Origin: Bacteroidota bacterium
Lineage (GTDB): Bacteria; Bacteroidota; Bacteroidia; 2-12-FULL-35-15
Direction of reading: 5' to 3'
DNA length: 64,000 bases
NCBI GenBank assembly: GCA_017303895.1
Contig: JAFLBF010000004.1
Coordinates: 84,920-148,919 of the forward strand
Part shown: piece after piece, positions 1 through 8,388 of the stretch
Numbering within the stretch: the stretch's first letter is position 1
How the letters are laid out: each line of letters opens with the position of its first letter
Notes under the pieces: model-generated
Databases searched by the model: none
What the model was told of the DNA's origin: nothing
The model's input: the letters and a program-made list of their open reading frames with translations, nothing else
Made by a program: the position numbers and the translations under genes

Positions 1-167
1 ATGATCATGTGGACGCGTTGCATCTGGAACATCCAGAATATGACTGGATCAATAATAAGACCTATGGTACACTAAAACACCGGAAAGCCATAGAACAATT
101 CGGAATTACCATACACCATCGCAAAAGTTTCACCCTGCTGCCCAAACAATTAGAACTCGGATTGTAA
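1..167 (+). CDS. rnhB: Ribonuclease HII, C-terminal fragment (5' end outside window)
   Basis: The frame starting at base 3 reads about 54 residues to a TAA at 165-167. It contains DHVDALHLEHPEYDW, then YGTLKHRKAIEQFG and HHRKSF. A Tyr-Gly-Thr...His segment followed by a closing HRKSF is the usual C-terminal pattern of RNase HII, the enzyme that nicks RNA-DNA hybrids and removes misincorporated ribonucleotides. The catalytic DEDD residues would lie upstream of the window, so activity cannot be judged. Identification rests on the C-terminal pattern only. About 70 bases without an obvious hairpin separate it from the next gene. Confidence 0.75.
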   Translation, partial: DHVDALHLEHPEYDWINNKTYGTLKHRKAIEQFGITIHHRKSFTLLPKQLELGL

Positions 168-238
168 TACACCAAGCCTTGTTAGTAATTTATTTTTTCT
201 TTCTGAATCGATGCTGCTGTGTTTTGTAATTTAGTAAC

Positions 239-2950
239 ATGTGGAAAAGGATCGTATTCGGAATTGTTATTGTATTATCAATTGTTGCAGGCTTCTTTTG
301 GTATAATTACACGAAAGATGTAAGTGCCGACATTCCCAATGCTTTAAATGCAATTCCAAAGGATGCTGCTATTATCTTAGAATGTAAAGAAAGCTTAAAG
401 ACCTGGAAGAAATTATCCCAAACCAATATTATCTGGGAAGAGCTTTTAGGTATCTCTACGTTTCAGTCTCTTGACCAACAGCTGAAGTCGTTCGATTCGC
501 TCATTCAAGCAAATCCAATAGCTACTGAGATCATCGAAGAAAATGATGCTTATCTATCATTTCATGCCGATGGCTCAAATACGATCAGTGTCCTTTTTGC
601 ACTCAGCCTCCCCGACCTTACCTACCAATCTAAAGTGGAGGAACTTTTTCTTAGTGTAAACAAGAATAAAGAACTGTTACAAAACAAGATCGCCAATCAT
701 AGCATTTATGAATTAGCCAATAAAACGCTCTTCTTCTTTCACAATGGAATTTTAGTGATCAGCAAGAACAGAAAGCTGATCGAACAGTCCGTTGCTCAAT
801 TGGAAAGCGATCAAACACTGGAAAAAGACAGTCATTTTAACAAAATATTTAACGCAGCCGGAAAAAAAGTTGATGCCAATGTATATGTCAACTACAAAGA
901 GCTAACACCTGTCCTAGCAAAGCTCTCAAAAAAGGATTCTCCCCTATCCGCCAAACACTTTGCTGATTATTCTGGATGGGATATTGATATAAAACCCAAT
1001 GCTATCAGTATGAGTGGCTTTACTCAAACAAAAGATACCTCCGCTAATTTCCTGGCTTGTTTTTTAGATCAACGTCCTCAAACAATTGAAGTGCACGAGT
1101 TTATACCAACGAAAGCATCAAGCATCCTTTATTATGGCTTAAGTGATTTTGCTGCATTTCAAAGCAATTATAAAAAACACCTTCAAACCAAAAATAGACT
1201 ATCTGAAAGGAATAATTACTTCGATAAAATTCAGACGGAACATGGGCTCAATATAGAACAACTGCTCACAGAGCAAATAGGAAACGAGCTTGCACTTGTA
1301 AACATGAATAACAGCATAGAAGATAGCAGTTCAATAGCACTCATAAAAACAAAAGACCTAAAGACAAGTATCGATATTTTGCTTGAGTTAAATGATTCTA
1401 TCAATAAAGCATCAACCACAAAACTTGACACGAGTTCCTTTAAAGGACATACCATTTATAAAGTAAACTGCCCGCAACTACTCTCTAATTTAATAGGAGA
1501 TCCTTTTCAATCCATTCAAGGTTTTGTTTTTACGACTATTGAAAATTACCTGTTAGTTGGAAACTCATATGAAAACCTTACGAATTATATAAATGAGTTG
1601 GAAAGCCATAAAACACTATTAAACAACAAAAATTACCAAGCGTTTATTGAGAACATTTCTGCCGAAACAAATATCTATTACTATTGCGCAATCCCCAGAT
1701 CTATTGAACTATTAAGAGCTATCACGAATGAAACAATTGCTGGATCGATTTCTGAAAATGAAGACCGTTTAAAAAAATTCGAGGCGCTGGGCATTCAATT
1801 CAGTAACAATAACAACCTTTTTTATAGTAATGTATTCCTAAAATACAATCCGGATAATAAACAAGAGACGGGAACGATCTGGGAAACCAAACTGGATACC
1901 TCTTTCACATTTAAACCACAGCTGCTGATCAATCATAATACAAAAGCAAAAGAGATCTTCGTACAGGATGATGCTAATAAGATCTATCTGATCAGTAATA
2001 CAGGAAAAGTATTGTGGAGCAAACAACTTCCGGAGAAGATCATGAGTGATATCACTCAAATTGATGCCTTTAAGAATGATAAACTTCAGATCATCTTTAA
2101 CACCCGCTCTTTCATTTATGTCTTTGATCGTAATGGAAATGAGTTAAAAGGATTTCCAATAAAATTAAGATCACCTGCTACCAATGCTATATCTGTAATT
2201 GACTACGAACACAATGAAGATTACAGAATATTTATTGCTACCGAAAATAAACGGATTGTATGCTACAAAGCAAGTGGTGAACAAGTAACCGCATTCAAAT
2301 TTGATAAAACGGATGAGCAGGTATTTGTACCTATTCAATACTTCAATTTACCGGGCAAAGACCATATATGTGCGGTGGATACAAAAGGAAAGATCTATAT
2401 CTTAAACAGACATGGCGAATCAAGGGTAAAACTAAAGGAAAGGCTCCCTCAAGGCATTCGTAACTTTTTTGTTGAAACAGGAAAGGATTATTCACGCTCA
2501 TATATCATAGCTGCCGATACATTGGGTAACGTTTGTAAAATAAGTTTTTCCGGTAAAAAGGAAAACATTCATATTCAGGAATTTGAAACATCGCCATACT
2601 TTGACTACAAAGACCTTAATAATGATAAGATCAAAGAATATATCTTCTTTACCAGAAACGAATTGAAGGTCTTTAATTCGGATCGTTCATTGAACTTTAA
2701 ATATGAATTCAATAACCTGATCAATCAAATCCCGCAATATTTCTTATTCCCTGATGGAAATGCCAGAATTGGAGTCGTTTCAGAAGAAACAAATGAGATC
2801 TTTTTATTCGAAAGTAATGGAAGTGTAAGTAATGGCTTCCCGCTTACAGGAAAAACCCTATTCTCTATTGGCGATCTTAACAATGAAAGTATTTACAACC
2901 TCATAACCGGAGCGTCCGATAATTCGGTGTACGTGTATCAATTGCAATAA
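239..2950 (+). CDS. DUF3352-like membrane-anchored protein with C-terminal beta-propeller
   Basis: A 903-residue protein that starts with a short cytoplasmic stretch and one hydrophobic segment (about residues 4-22), so it is probably an N-anchored or exported periplasmic protein. The segment after the anchor (ALNAIPKDAAIILECKE) and the alternating alpha/beta body to about residue 530 resemble DUF3352 proteins, whose function is unknown. From about residue 540 the sequence changes to short beta repeats such as KIYLISNTGKVLWSKQLP, RSFIYVFDRNGNELKGFP and KIYILNRHGE, typical of PQQ/WD-like propeller blades. No catalytic motif is visible. The ATG at 239 is followed directly by the anchor and fits as the start. 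The next gene begins 57 bases downstream in the same direction. Function is not assigned. Confidence 0.7.
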   Translation: MWKRIVFGIVIVLSIVAGFFWYNYTKDVSADIPNALNAIPKDAAIILECKESLKTWKKLSQTNIIWEELLGISTFQSLDQQLKSFDSLIQANPIATEIIEENDAYLSFHADGSNTISVLFALSLPDLTYQSKVEELFLSVNKNKELLQNKIANHSIYELANKTLFFFHNGILVISKNRKLIEQSVAQLESDQTLEKDSHFNKIFNAAGKKVDANVYVNYKELTPVLAKLSKKDSPLSAKHFADYSGWDIDIKPNAISMSGFTQTKDTSANFLACFLDQRPQTIEVHEFIPTKASSILYYGLSDFAAFQSNYKKHLQTKNRLSERNNYFDKIQTEHGLNIEQLLTEQIGNELALVNMNNSIEDSSSIALIKTKDLKTSIDILLELNDSINKASTTKLDTSSFKGHTIYKVNCPQLLSNLIGDPFQSIQGFVFTTIENYLLVGNSYENLTNYINELESHKTLLNNKNYQAFIENISAETNIYYYCAIPRSIELLRAITNETIAGSISENEDRLKKFEALGIQFSNNNNLFYSNVFLKYNPDNKQETGTIWETKLDTSFTFKPQLLINHNTKAKEIFVQDDANKIYLISNTGKVLWSKQLPEKIMSDITQIDAFKNDKLQIIFNTRSFIYVFDRNGNELKGFPIKLRSPATNAISVIDYEHNEDYRIFIATENKRIVCYKASGEQVTAFKFDKTDEQVFVPIQYFNLPGKDHICAVDTKGKIYILNRHGESRVKLKERLPQGIRNFFVETGKDYSRSYIIAADTLGNVCKISFSGKKENIHIQEFETSPYFDYKDLNNDKIKEYIFFTRNELKVFNSDRSLNFKYEFNNLINQIPQYFLFPDGNARIGVVSEETNEIFLFESNGSVSNGFPLTGKTLFSIGDLNNESIYNLITGASDNSVYVYQLQ

Positions 2951-3007
2951 ATTTTAGCATATAAAAAAAAGTGCTATCTTCATGCTGCAATTATACATTC
3001 GTACCCC

Positions 3008-5473
3008 ATGAGAAAAAGAATATTCCTTATTTCTGCATTCATAATATGCAGTTTATTTGTATCTGCACAAGATTTTTTAGGTTACATCAATAGTAATTAT
3101 TCGGGCGTTACCGGCACCGATCTTAACCCTGCCAACGTAGTGAATAGTCGCTACAAAGTAGATGTAAGCCTTGTAGGAGTAAGCATTTCAGCCTACAACA
3201 ATTACATTGGTTTAAAAAGAAGCGCATTAAAAAAAGATGCAGCAGGACATTATTTTGCATTTGATGATACCGCCTTTGCTGATAATTATTTGATCCGTAA
3301 GGAAAACAACATCAATAAGTCTATCTATCTTTCTAATCAGCTTTATATGCCTTCATTTATGGTAAGTATTGGCCATAAAAATGCATTTGCAATAAAATCA
3401 AAGATCAGAACCTTATTCAATATTGATGGAATAGAACCTGAATTAGCAACTCTTATTTACAATGAATTAGATTATCCTAGCTTGTGGGTTCAGAAACTAT
3501 CAAATGAAGATCTGAGTATTCAATCCATGACCTGGGCCGAATATGCAGCCACATACGGACATGTATTCAAAGACGATGGTCCCCATTTTCTGAAAGCTGG
3601 TATTTCAGCTAAGTACATTCAGGGGATACAAGCTATGTATATGCATATCCGGGATCTCAACTATGAATTCACAAACGACACCACACTTTCCTTATTTCAC
3701 TCAGAAGTAAATTATGGTCACTCTACCAATTATGAAGGAGAACAGAATATTGGATTCAATCAGGTTTCTAAACCGGGTTGGGGATTGGACTTTGGGGTTG
3801 TTTACGAATGGAGGCCGGATTATCAATCATACAAATACGATATGGATGGCGAGACTGGTTTGTGGCGACATGACAAAAACAAATACAAATTAAAAGTAGG
3901 CTTATCAGTTACCGATATTGGCTATGCTAAATTCAACAAAGGCAAATACAGTAGAAATTTTACTGCCGACATCAATTATTTCAACTTACACAACTTTGAT
4001 GGCATTGAGAGTTTCGATCAATTTGACAGTGTGTTGAATGCAAACTTTGATATGAACCTGGAAGATGAATATTTCAAAATGAACCTTCCTTTGGCTGTTA
4101 GTGCCCAAATTGACTATAATATCTACAAAGATTTTTATGTCAATTTTACTCCTTACTGGTCGCCAAGAATGAAAAAAGACAACGAAAAAGTACATGAGTT
4201 GACCACCTTTAGCTTGACACCACGTTGGGATCATAAATGGTTTGGTGCATTTATTCCTGTATCCTATGATGTTACCGGAAACACAAAAGTGGGATTGGCT
4301 TTACGTATCGGACCATTGATCGTAGGAACAAACAGCTTAGGTCCATGGGTAACACGCTCTGAGATATACGGTGGTGATGCGTATGCCATGCTAAAAATTC
4401 CGATCATGTACAAAGCACCGCGTGATAAGGATAAAGATAAAGTGTCCGATAAAAAAGATAAATGTAAAGATGTAGCAGGAACATGGGAGTTTATGGGATG
4501 TCCAGACAGAGACGGGGATCATATTCAGGATAAAGATGATATTTGTCCGGATGAGCCGGGCTTACCTCAATTCAATGGTTGTCCCGATAAAGATGGCGAT
4601 GGTGTGATCGATAAACAAGATGCTTGTGTTGATATTCCGGGATTAGCTGAATTTAATGGCTGTCCTGACAAAGATGGTGATAAGATCATTGACAAAGAAG
4701 ATGATTGTCCGGATGAAGCAGGTTTGGTTGAATTCAAAGGTTGCCCTGATAAAGATGGGGACTTGATCATGGATAAAAATGATGAGTGCCCTGAAAAAGC
4801 AGGCCCTGCAAGCAACAATGGTTGTCCTGAAGTGAAATTAAACCTAGTAAATACAAATGGTCAAACATTACGTTCTGCCGTTCAGAAAAAAGATGGTAGT
4901 TTCTCATTTGATGAATTACCTGCTGATGAATTGGTACTATTCACACTTGAGGGCGAGAACACAGAATTAGCTACAGAAGCAAAAGTAATTGTAGGTGGAA
5001 TAGCAAAAAGAGCTGTGAGGGATCCGAAAGATAAATTACTGCGCTTTATTGTGATCAAAGCGGATGCAAACAAAATGAAACCGGAAGATGCAAAAGATGT
5101 GGCTATCAAATTAAACAAAGAGGAAGAAGAAGTATTGAAAAAAGCCTTCAATAACCTTGAATTTGCAACCGGTAAAGATATCATCAAACAAGAATCCTTT
5201 ACTTCATTGGATGAATTAGCAGGATTGATGGCAAAGAAACCAAACTGGAGACTGAAGATCTCCGGACATACAGATAATCAAGGGCAGGCAGCTGCTAACC
5301 TGAAATTATCAGAAAAACGTTCGAAAGCTGTACAAAACTATTTAGTTAGCAAAGGTATTGCTGCCGATCGTTTTAAAGTAGAATGGTTTGGTGCTAAAAA
5401 ACCAATTGCTGACAATAAAACAGAAGCAGGACGTCAGAAAAACAGACGTGTGGAAATGTTGATCATTGAATAA
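3008..5473 (+). CDS. OmpA-family outer-membrane protein with DUF5723 barrel and TSP3 repeats
   Basis: An 821-residue protein with a Sec signal peptide (cleavage near VSAQ, residue ~21). Residues ~22-470 are rich in alternating aromatic beta strands like DUF5723/PorP-like outer-membrane proteins. Residues ~474-605 hold five acidic thrombospondin type 3 repeats of the form DKDGDxxxDKxDxCPD with paired cysteines, which are calcium-binding spacers. A small beta segment follows, then an OmpA peptidoglycan-binding domain (about 715-821) with the diagnostic ISGHTDNQG and GRQKNRRVEML segments. It therefore probably links the outer membrane to peptidoglycan. A hairpin terminator follows the stop at 5478-5509. 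The family is clear; the specific role is not. Confidence 0.88.
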   Translation: MRKRIFLISAFIICSLFVSAQDFLGYINSNYSGVTGTDLNPANVVNSRYKVDVSLVGVSISAYNNYIGLKRSALKKDAAGHYFAFDDTAFADNYLIRKENNINKSIYLSNQLYMPSFMVSIGHKNAFAIKSKIRTLFNIDGIEPELATLIYNELDYPSLWVQKLSNEDLSIQSMTWAEYAATYGHVFKDDGPHFLKAGISAKYIQGIQAMYMHIRDLNYEFTNDTTLSLFHSEVNYGHSTNYEGEQNIGFNQVSKPGWGLDFGVVYEWRPDYQSYKYDMDGETGLWRHDKNKYKLKVGLSVTDIGYAKFNKGKYSRNFTADINYFNLHNFDGIESFDQFDSVLNANFDMNLEDEYFKMNLPLAVSAQIDYNIYKDFYVNFTPYWSPRMKKDNEKVHELTTFSLTPRWDHKWFGAFIPVSYDVTGNTKVGLALRIGPLIVGTNSLGPWVTRSEIYGGDAYAMLKIPIMYKAPRDKDKDKVSDKKDKCKDVAGTWEFMGCPDRDGDHIQDKDDICPDEPGLPQFNGCPDKDGDGVIDKQDACVDIPGLAEFNGCPDKDGDKIIDKEDDCPDEAGLVEFKGCPDKDGDLIMDKNDECPEKAGPASNNGCPEVKLNLVNTNGQTLRSAVQKKDGSFSFDELPADELVLFTLEGENTELATEAKVIVGGIAKRAVRDPKDKLLRFIVIKADANKMKPEDAKDVAIKLNKEEEEVLKKAFNNLEFATGKDIIKQESFTSLDELAGLMAKKPNWRLKISGHTDNQGQAAANLKLSEKRSKAVQNYLVSKGIAADRFKVEWFGAKKPIADNKTEAGRQKNRRVEMLIIE

Positions 5474-5477
5474 CAAA

Positions 5478-5516
5478 CAAATGCGCCCTAAAAAAACTGG
5501 GCGCATTTGCACTTTT
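5478..5516 (+). terminator. Rho-independent-type hairpin after the OmpA-family gene
   Basis: An 11-bp perfect stem, CAAATGCGCCC (5478-5488) paired with GGGCGCATTTG (5499-5509), with a ten-base A-rich loop. The downstream T-tract is weak (CACTTTTAAA). The next gene starts 13 bases after the stem, so any promoter for it must lie in or before the hairpin, or termination is partial. Confidence 0.7.
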
Positions 5517-5521
5517 AAATT

Positions 5522-6196
5522 ATGAAACATATTTTTCTTAGCATTCTTTTTGTCGCATCACTTCTAAGTTGTACAAATCAAAATGCAGATCAAACTGCTC
5601 CCCCAACGATCGATTCACTTGTTGTAAAGAGAGATACGTCATTGGTAATAAAAGATCATAAAGGAGTATATAATATTAATAGCAATACCATCATTTTATG
5701 TGATGACACAACCTCTATTCCTGTAATAGATGAAACAAAGAGTTTAGATACACTTATTCAAAAACTATTTCTAAACGAAGTTCAACCGGTTTATATTGAA
5801 GTGAAAGCCATTGTTCAACCGAAACATTTTGTAATTAAAGAAGTATTCAAAGCTGAACAAAAAAACTTCAGAAACACCTGCATTTCCTATGATTTCTGGT
5901 GCGTTGGAACAGAGCCTTTCTGGAATATTCAGATCTCAAAAACTGAAAATCTGATCGATTTTTATGACCCCATGGAACAAAAAAATTATCATTTTGAATA
6001 TTCAGATCCGAAAAATGAAAAAAACGGGATCGTTTATACCGCTAAGAACAATACCGATAAGATCCAAATTACAATAAAAGCAGAAGCTTGCAGTGATGGG
6101 ATGAGCGAACGAGACTATCAACACGCTGCTGAGATCAATTTAAACGGAAATACATTCAAAGGCTGTGCGATCAAGTATGGCGAAACAATAGAATAA
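5522..6196 (+). CDS. Lipoprotein with COG3650-like C-terminal domain
   Basis: A 224-residue protein with a short hydrophobic leader ending in a lipobox (LLSC, lipidated Cys17), so it is membrane-anchored by lipid. The C-terminal half carries FWCVGTEPFWNIQI and, near the end, ACSDGMSERDY followed by FKGCA. This pair of motifs (GTEPFW...CSDGMSDxxY...GCA) is characteristic of the small periplasmic COG3650 family found next to META/HslJ domains. The biochemical role of that family is not known to me. The gene lies just after a hairpin and 12 bases before the MBL-fold hydrolase gene, so the two are probably cotranscribed. Confidence 0.7.
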   Translation: MKHIFLSILFVASLLSCTNQNADQTAPPTIDSLVVKRDTSLVIKDHKGVYNINSNTIILCDDTTSIPVIDETKSLDTLIQKLFLNEVQPVYIEVKAIVQPKHFVIKEVFKAEQKNFRNTCISYDFWCVGTEPFWNIQISKTENLIDFYDPMEQKNYHFEYSDPKNEKNGIVYTAKNNTDKIQITIKAEACSDGMSERDYQHAAEINLNGNTFKGCAIKYGETIE

Positions 6197-6208
6197 AACA
6201 TTTACACT

Positions 6209-7063
6209 ATGAAATTACATGTTATCAATACAGGAAACTTTAAATTAGACGGAGGCGCTATGTTTGGTGTTGTGCCAAAAACATTGTGGAGCAAAACCAA
6301 CCCAGCCGATGAAAACAATATGTGCAATTGGAGCATGCGTTGCTTATTGATCGAAGATGGGAACAGGTTAATATTGATCGATAATGGAATTGGTGATAAA
6401 CAAGATGCCAAATTTTTCTCTCATTATTACCTCAATGGAAATGAAACATTGGCCTCCTCTTTAAAACAAGCCGGATTTTCAACGGATGATATAACCGACA
6501 TGTTCTTAACTCACCTTCATTTTGACCATTGTGGAGGAAGCATTCAATACAACAATTCCCGTTCAGGCTTTGAAACAGTCTTTAAAAATGCGACCTATTG
6601 GAGTAATGCAGAACATTGGGAATGGGCTACAAAACCTAATCCACGTGAAAAGGCTAGTTTCTTAAAAGAAAACATTATTCCGATTCAGGAAAGCGGTCAA
6701 TTAAAATTCATTGATGGAGAAGCGTCCAAACAATTAGGAGAAAATATTTCCATTTCATACATGCGTGGACATACGGATGCCATGATGATCCCTCACATTC
6801 AATACAAAGGGAAAACAGTTGTTTTTATGGCTGATCTTTTGCCTTCTACGGGACATATCCCACTTCCGTATGTAATGGGATATGACACACGCCCATTGCT
6901 TACTATGACTGAAAAAGAAAAGTTTTTAAAAGAAGCTGATGACAAGGAATATATTTTATTCCTTGAACATGATTCTGTAAATGAATGCTGCACCTTACAA
7001 CATACCGAAAAAGGAATTCGATTAAAAGAGACCTTTCAATTTGAAGAGTATTTTGGAAAATAA
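6209..7063 (+). CDS. MBL-fold metallo-hydrolase
   Basis: A 284-residue cytoplasmic protein without a signal peptide. The metallo-beta-lactamase fold is shown by THLHFDHCGG (His102, His104, Asp106, His107), the later metal ligand in GHTDAMMI, the bridging Asp in VFMADLLPS and a final His in LFLEHDS. This is the ligand set of a two-metal hydrolase. The opening GGAMFGVVPKTLW and the overall length resemble the lactonase-like branch (AttM/YtnP type). Hydrolysis of a lactone or other ester is plausible but the substrate is unproven. It is the second gene of a likely two-gene operon and ends at a bidirectional terminator shared with lgt. Confidence 0.82.
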   Translation: MKLHVINTGNFKLDGGAMFGVVPKTLWSKTNPADENNMCNWSMRCLLIEDGNRLILIDNGIGDKQDAKFFSHYYLNGNETLASSLKQAGFSTDDITDMFLTHLHFDHCGGSIQYNNSRSGFETVFKNATYWSNAEHWEWATKPNPREKASFLKENIIPIQESGQLKFIDGEASKQLGENISISYMRGHTDAMMIPHIQYKGKTVVFMADLLPSTGHIPLPYVMGYDTRPLLTMTEKEKFLKEADDKEYILFLEHDSVNECCTLQHTEKGIRLKETFQFEEYFGK

Positions 7064-7103
7064 AAAAGAAAAGCTGAGTTTACACACTCAGCTTTTCTTT
7101 TTC
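7062..7103. terminator. Bidirectional terminator between the MBL hydrolase gene and lgt, overlapping the lgt 3' end
   Basis: A 15-bp perfect stem: AAAGAAAAGCTGAGT (7065-7079) pairs with ACTCAGCTTTTCTTT (7086-7100). T-rich sequence follows on the plus strand, and an A-run at 7062-7067 gives a U-tract on the minus strand. The whole right arm, 7086-7100, lies inside the last codons of lgt, which ends at 7080. Confidence 0.85.
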
Positions 7104-8249
7104 CTTCTTCTTGAAATAAATTATACCAATAACTCCTATAAAGAACAGGATCGTAGAAATCAATTCTGCTTGTGTGAACGCAAAATCACCGATGTGATAC
7201 AATGTATTCACTCTGATCTTTTCAATAAAGAATCGTTCTACTCCGTTAAATACCAGATAAACAGAGAACAACATTCCAGGAGTCGAGATCCTTTTTCTTA
7301 AATACCAGAGAACACCAAACAATGCCAAGCACATCAATGTTTCGTAGAAAGGTGTCGGGAATACTGCAGGATCGAGGTGATTACAATAACGATCACCAAT
7401 ACAATCGATCATTGGAACTCCTTCGCTATTGACGTTGTGAGGGTAATCATAACTCCATACCCAATCAGGTGCCCAGCTCAACCAGCCCGGCTTAGGTGCA
7501 GTATTAGCAATTCCCCAGTCGCCATCACCTGATACATGGCAACCGATACGACCAATTGCATAACCTAGCATAATGGATGGAGCAGCCGAATCAACTAAAT
7601 GCGTAACGGGAATATTGTTTTTATGTGCGTAATAGATCACAGAAATAGAACCCAAAATAAGGCCACCATACATCGTTAATCCACTAAAAGATAATAGTGC
7701 ATCTACCGGATCAGCAAGAAACATATCCCAATTCTCCAGATTATGAAATATCTTCGCGCCAATGATTCCGGCAAGAGCAGCGATCATGGTCATATTGCCC
7801 ACTTGTTGGTAAGCATGCACCTTCTCCTCCACCCAAACCGGCTTATCCAACTTTTCCTTTTCTTTATCTCTGTATTTCAAATAGGCTGAAAGTCCGGCAC
7901 CTAAAATTCCACCGATCAAACTTCCTTGAGCCGATAATAAAAAAGCTTGAGTATTCTCCGTGAACTGCGAAAAGTTCATGGCAATAAATAAGAATTTATA
8001 ACCGATCAAAAAACCGATCAATCCTGAAAATAACAATTCATTGGTAGTCGCTTTTTCTCCTTTCAAGTATTTACGTGTGGTAAAACCAACTAATCCCAAT
8101 TGTTCTTTGCGTTTAAGTTCTAACGACCATACATAAGCAGCTGCCAAAAATGCCATGGCCACAAAAAATCCAAAACTCTGGATCATTTTAAGGAAAGGAA
8201 GATCAAGGCCTAATAGATCTTTAACAGCAAAATAAATGGATGGATACAT
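7080..8249 (-). CDS. lgt: Prolipoprotein diacylglyceryl transferase
   Basis: A 389-residue polytopic inner-membrane enzyme that transfers diacylglycerol from phosphatidylglycerol to the lipobox cysteine of prolipoproteins. This is the first step of lipoprotein maturation and would act on the several lipoproteins coded in this window. At least seven hydrophobic segments are visible. The family signature appears as YAIGRIGCHVSGDGDWG, the Bacteroidota form of the GRxGNxxNxE region, and a late segment reads GVERFFIEKIRVN. The C-terminus is Lys/Glu-rich (FKKKEKEKL). It is convergent with the MBL-fold gene and shares its terminator. A likely -7 element lies at 8266-8273. Confidence 0.92.
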   Translation of the reverse strand: MYPSIYFAVKDLLGLDLPFLKMIQSFGFFVAMAFLAAAYVWSLELKRKEQLGLVGFTTRKYLKGEKATTNELLFSGLIGFLIGYKFLFIAMNFSQFTENTQAFLLSAQGSLIGGILGAGLSAYLKYRDKEKEKLDKPVWVEEKVHAYQQVGNMTMIAALAGIIGAKIFHNLENWDMFLADPVDALLSFSGLTMYGGLILGSISVIYYAHKNNIPVTHLVDSAAPSIMLGYAIGRIGCHVSGDGDWGIANTAPKPGWLSWAPDWVWSYDYPHNVNSEGVPMIDCIGDRYCNHLDPAVFPTPFYETLMCLALFGVLWYLRKRISTPGMLFSVYLVFNGVERFFIEKIRVNTLYHIGDFAFTQAELISTILFFIGVIGIIYFKKKEKEKLSV

Positions 8250-8265
8250 AAGTAATTATTTACAG

Positions 8266-8301
8266 CAAAGTTAAAATTTAAAATAAAACCTGCTTTGCAA
8301 A
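8266..8301 (-). promoter_or_regulatory. Candidate Bacteroidota-type promoter for lgt
   Basis: On the minus strand TAACTTTG (8266-8273) matches the TAnnTTTG -7 consensus, with a TTTG (8298-8301) 24 bases upstream. That spacing is slightly long. The predicted RNA start would lie about 10 bases before the lgt ATG. Confidence 0.45.
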
Positions 8302-8331
8302 AAAGCAGAAAGATAATCAAGGGTTTAATGC

Positions 8332-8361
8332 TTGCTATTTTCCATATTTTTCTTATTTTAG
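8332..8361 (+). promoter_or_regulatory. Candidate promoter for the SBBP-repeat secreted protein
   Basis: TTG (8332-8334), 19 bases, then TATTTTAG (8354-8361). This is one mismatch from the TAnnTTTG -7 element, at a spacing usual for Bacteroidota promoters. It leaves a leader of about 20 bases before the ATG at 8389. Confidence 0.4.
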
Positions 8362-8388
8362 CATATCATTCAAAAATCATTATTCAAA

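Noticed and set aside
4567-4818. Minus-strand open frame rich in Ser/Pro/Leu repeats
   Set aside because: It is the reverse complement of the calcium-binding TSP3 repeats of the OmpA-family gene, so its repetitiveness is a shadow.
4400-4830. Tandem repeat region that might be a CRISPR or minisatellite
   Set aside because: The periodicity comes from codons for DKDGDxxxDKxDxC units inside a gene; spacing and sequence are not those of a CRISPR array.
7041-7301. Plus-strand open frame across the end of the MBL gene and lgt
   Set aside because: It runs through a strong terminator and against lgt coding sequence, with no family resemblance.
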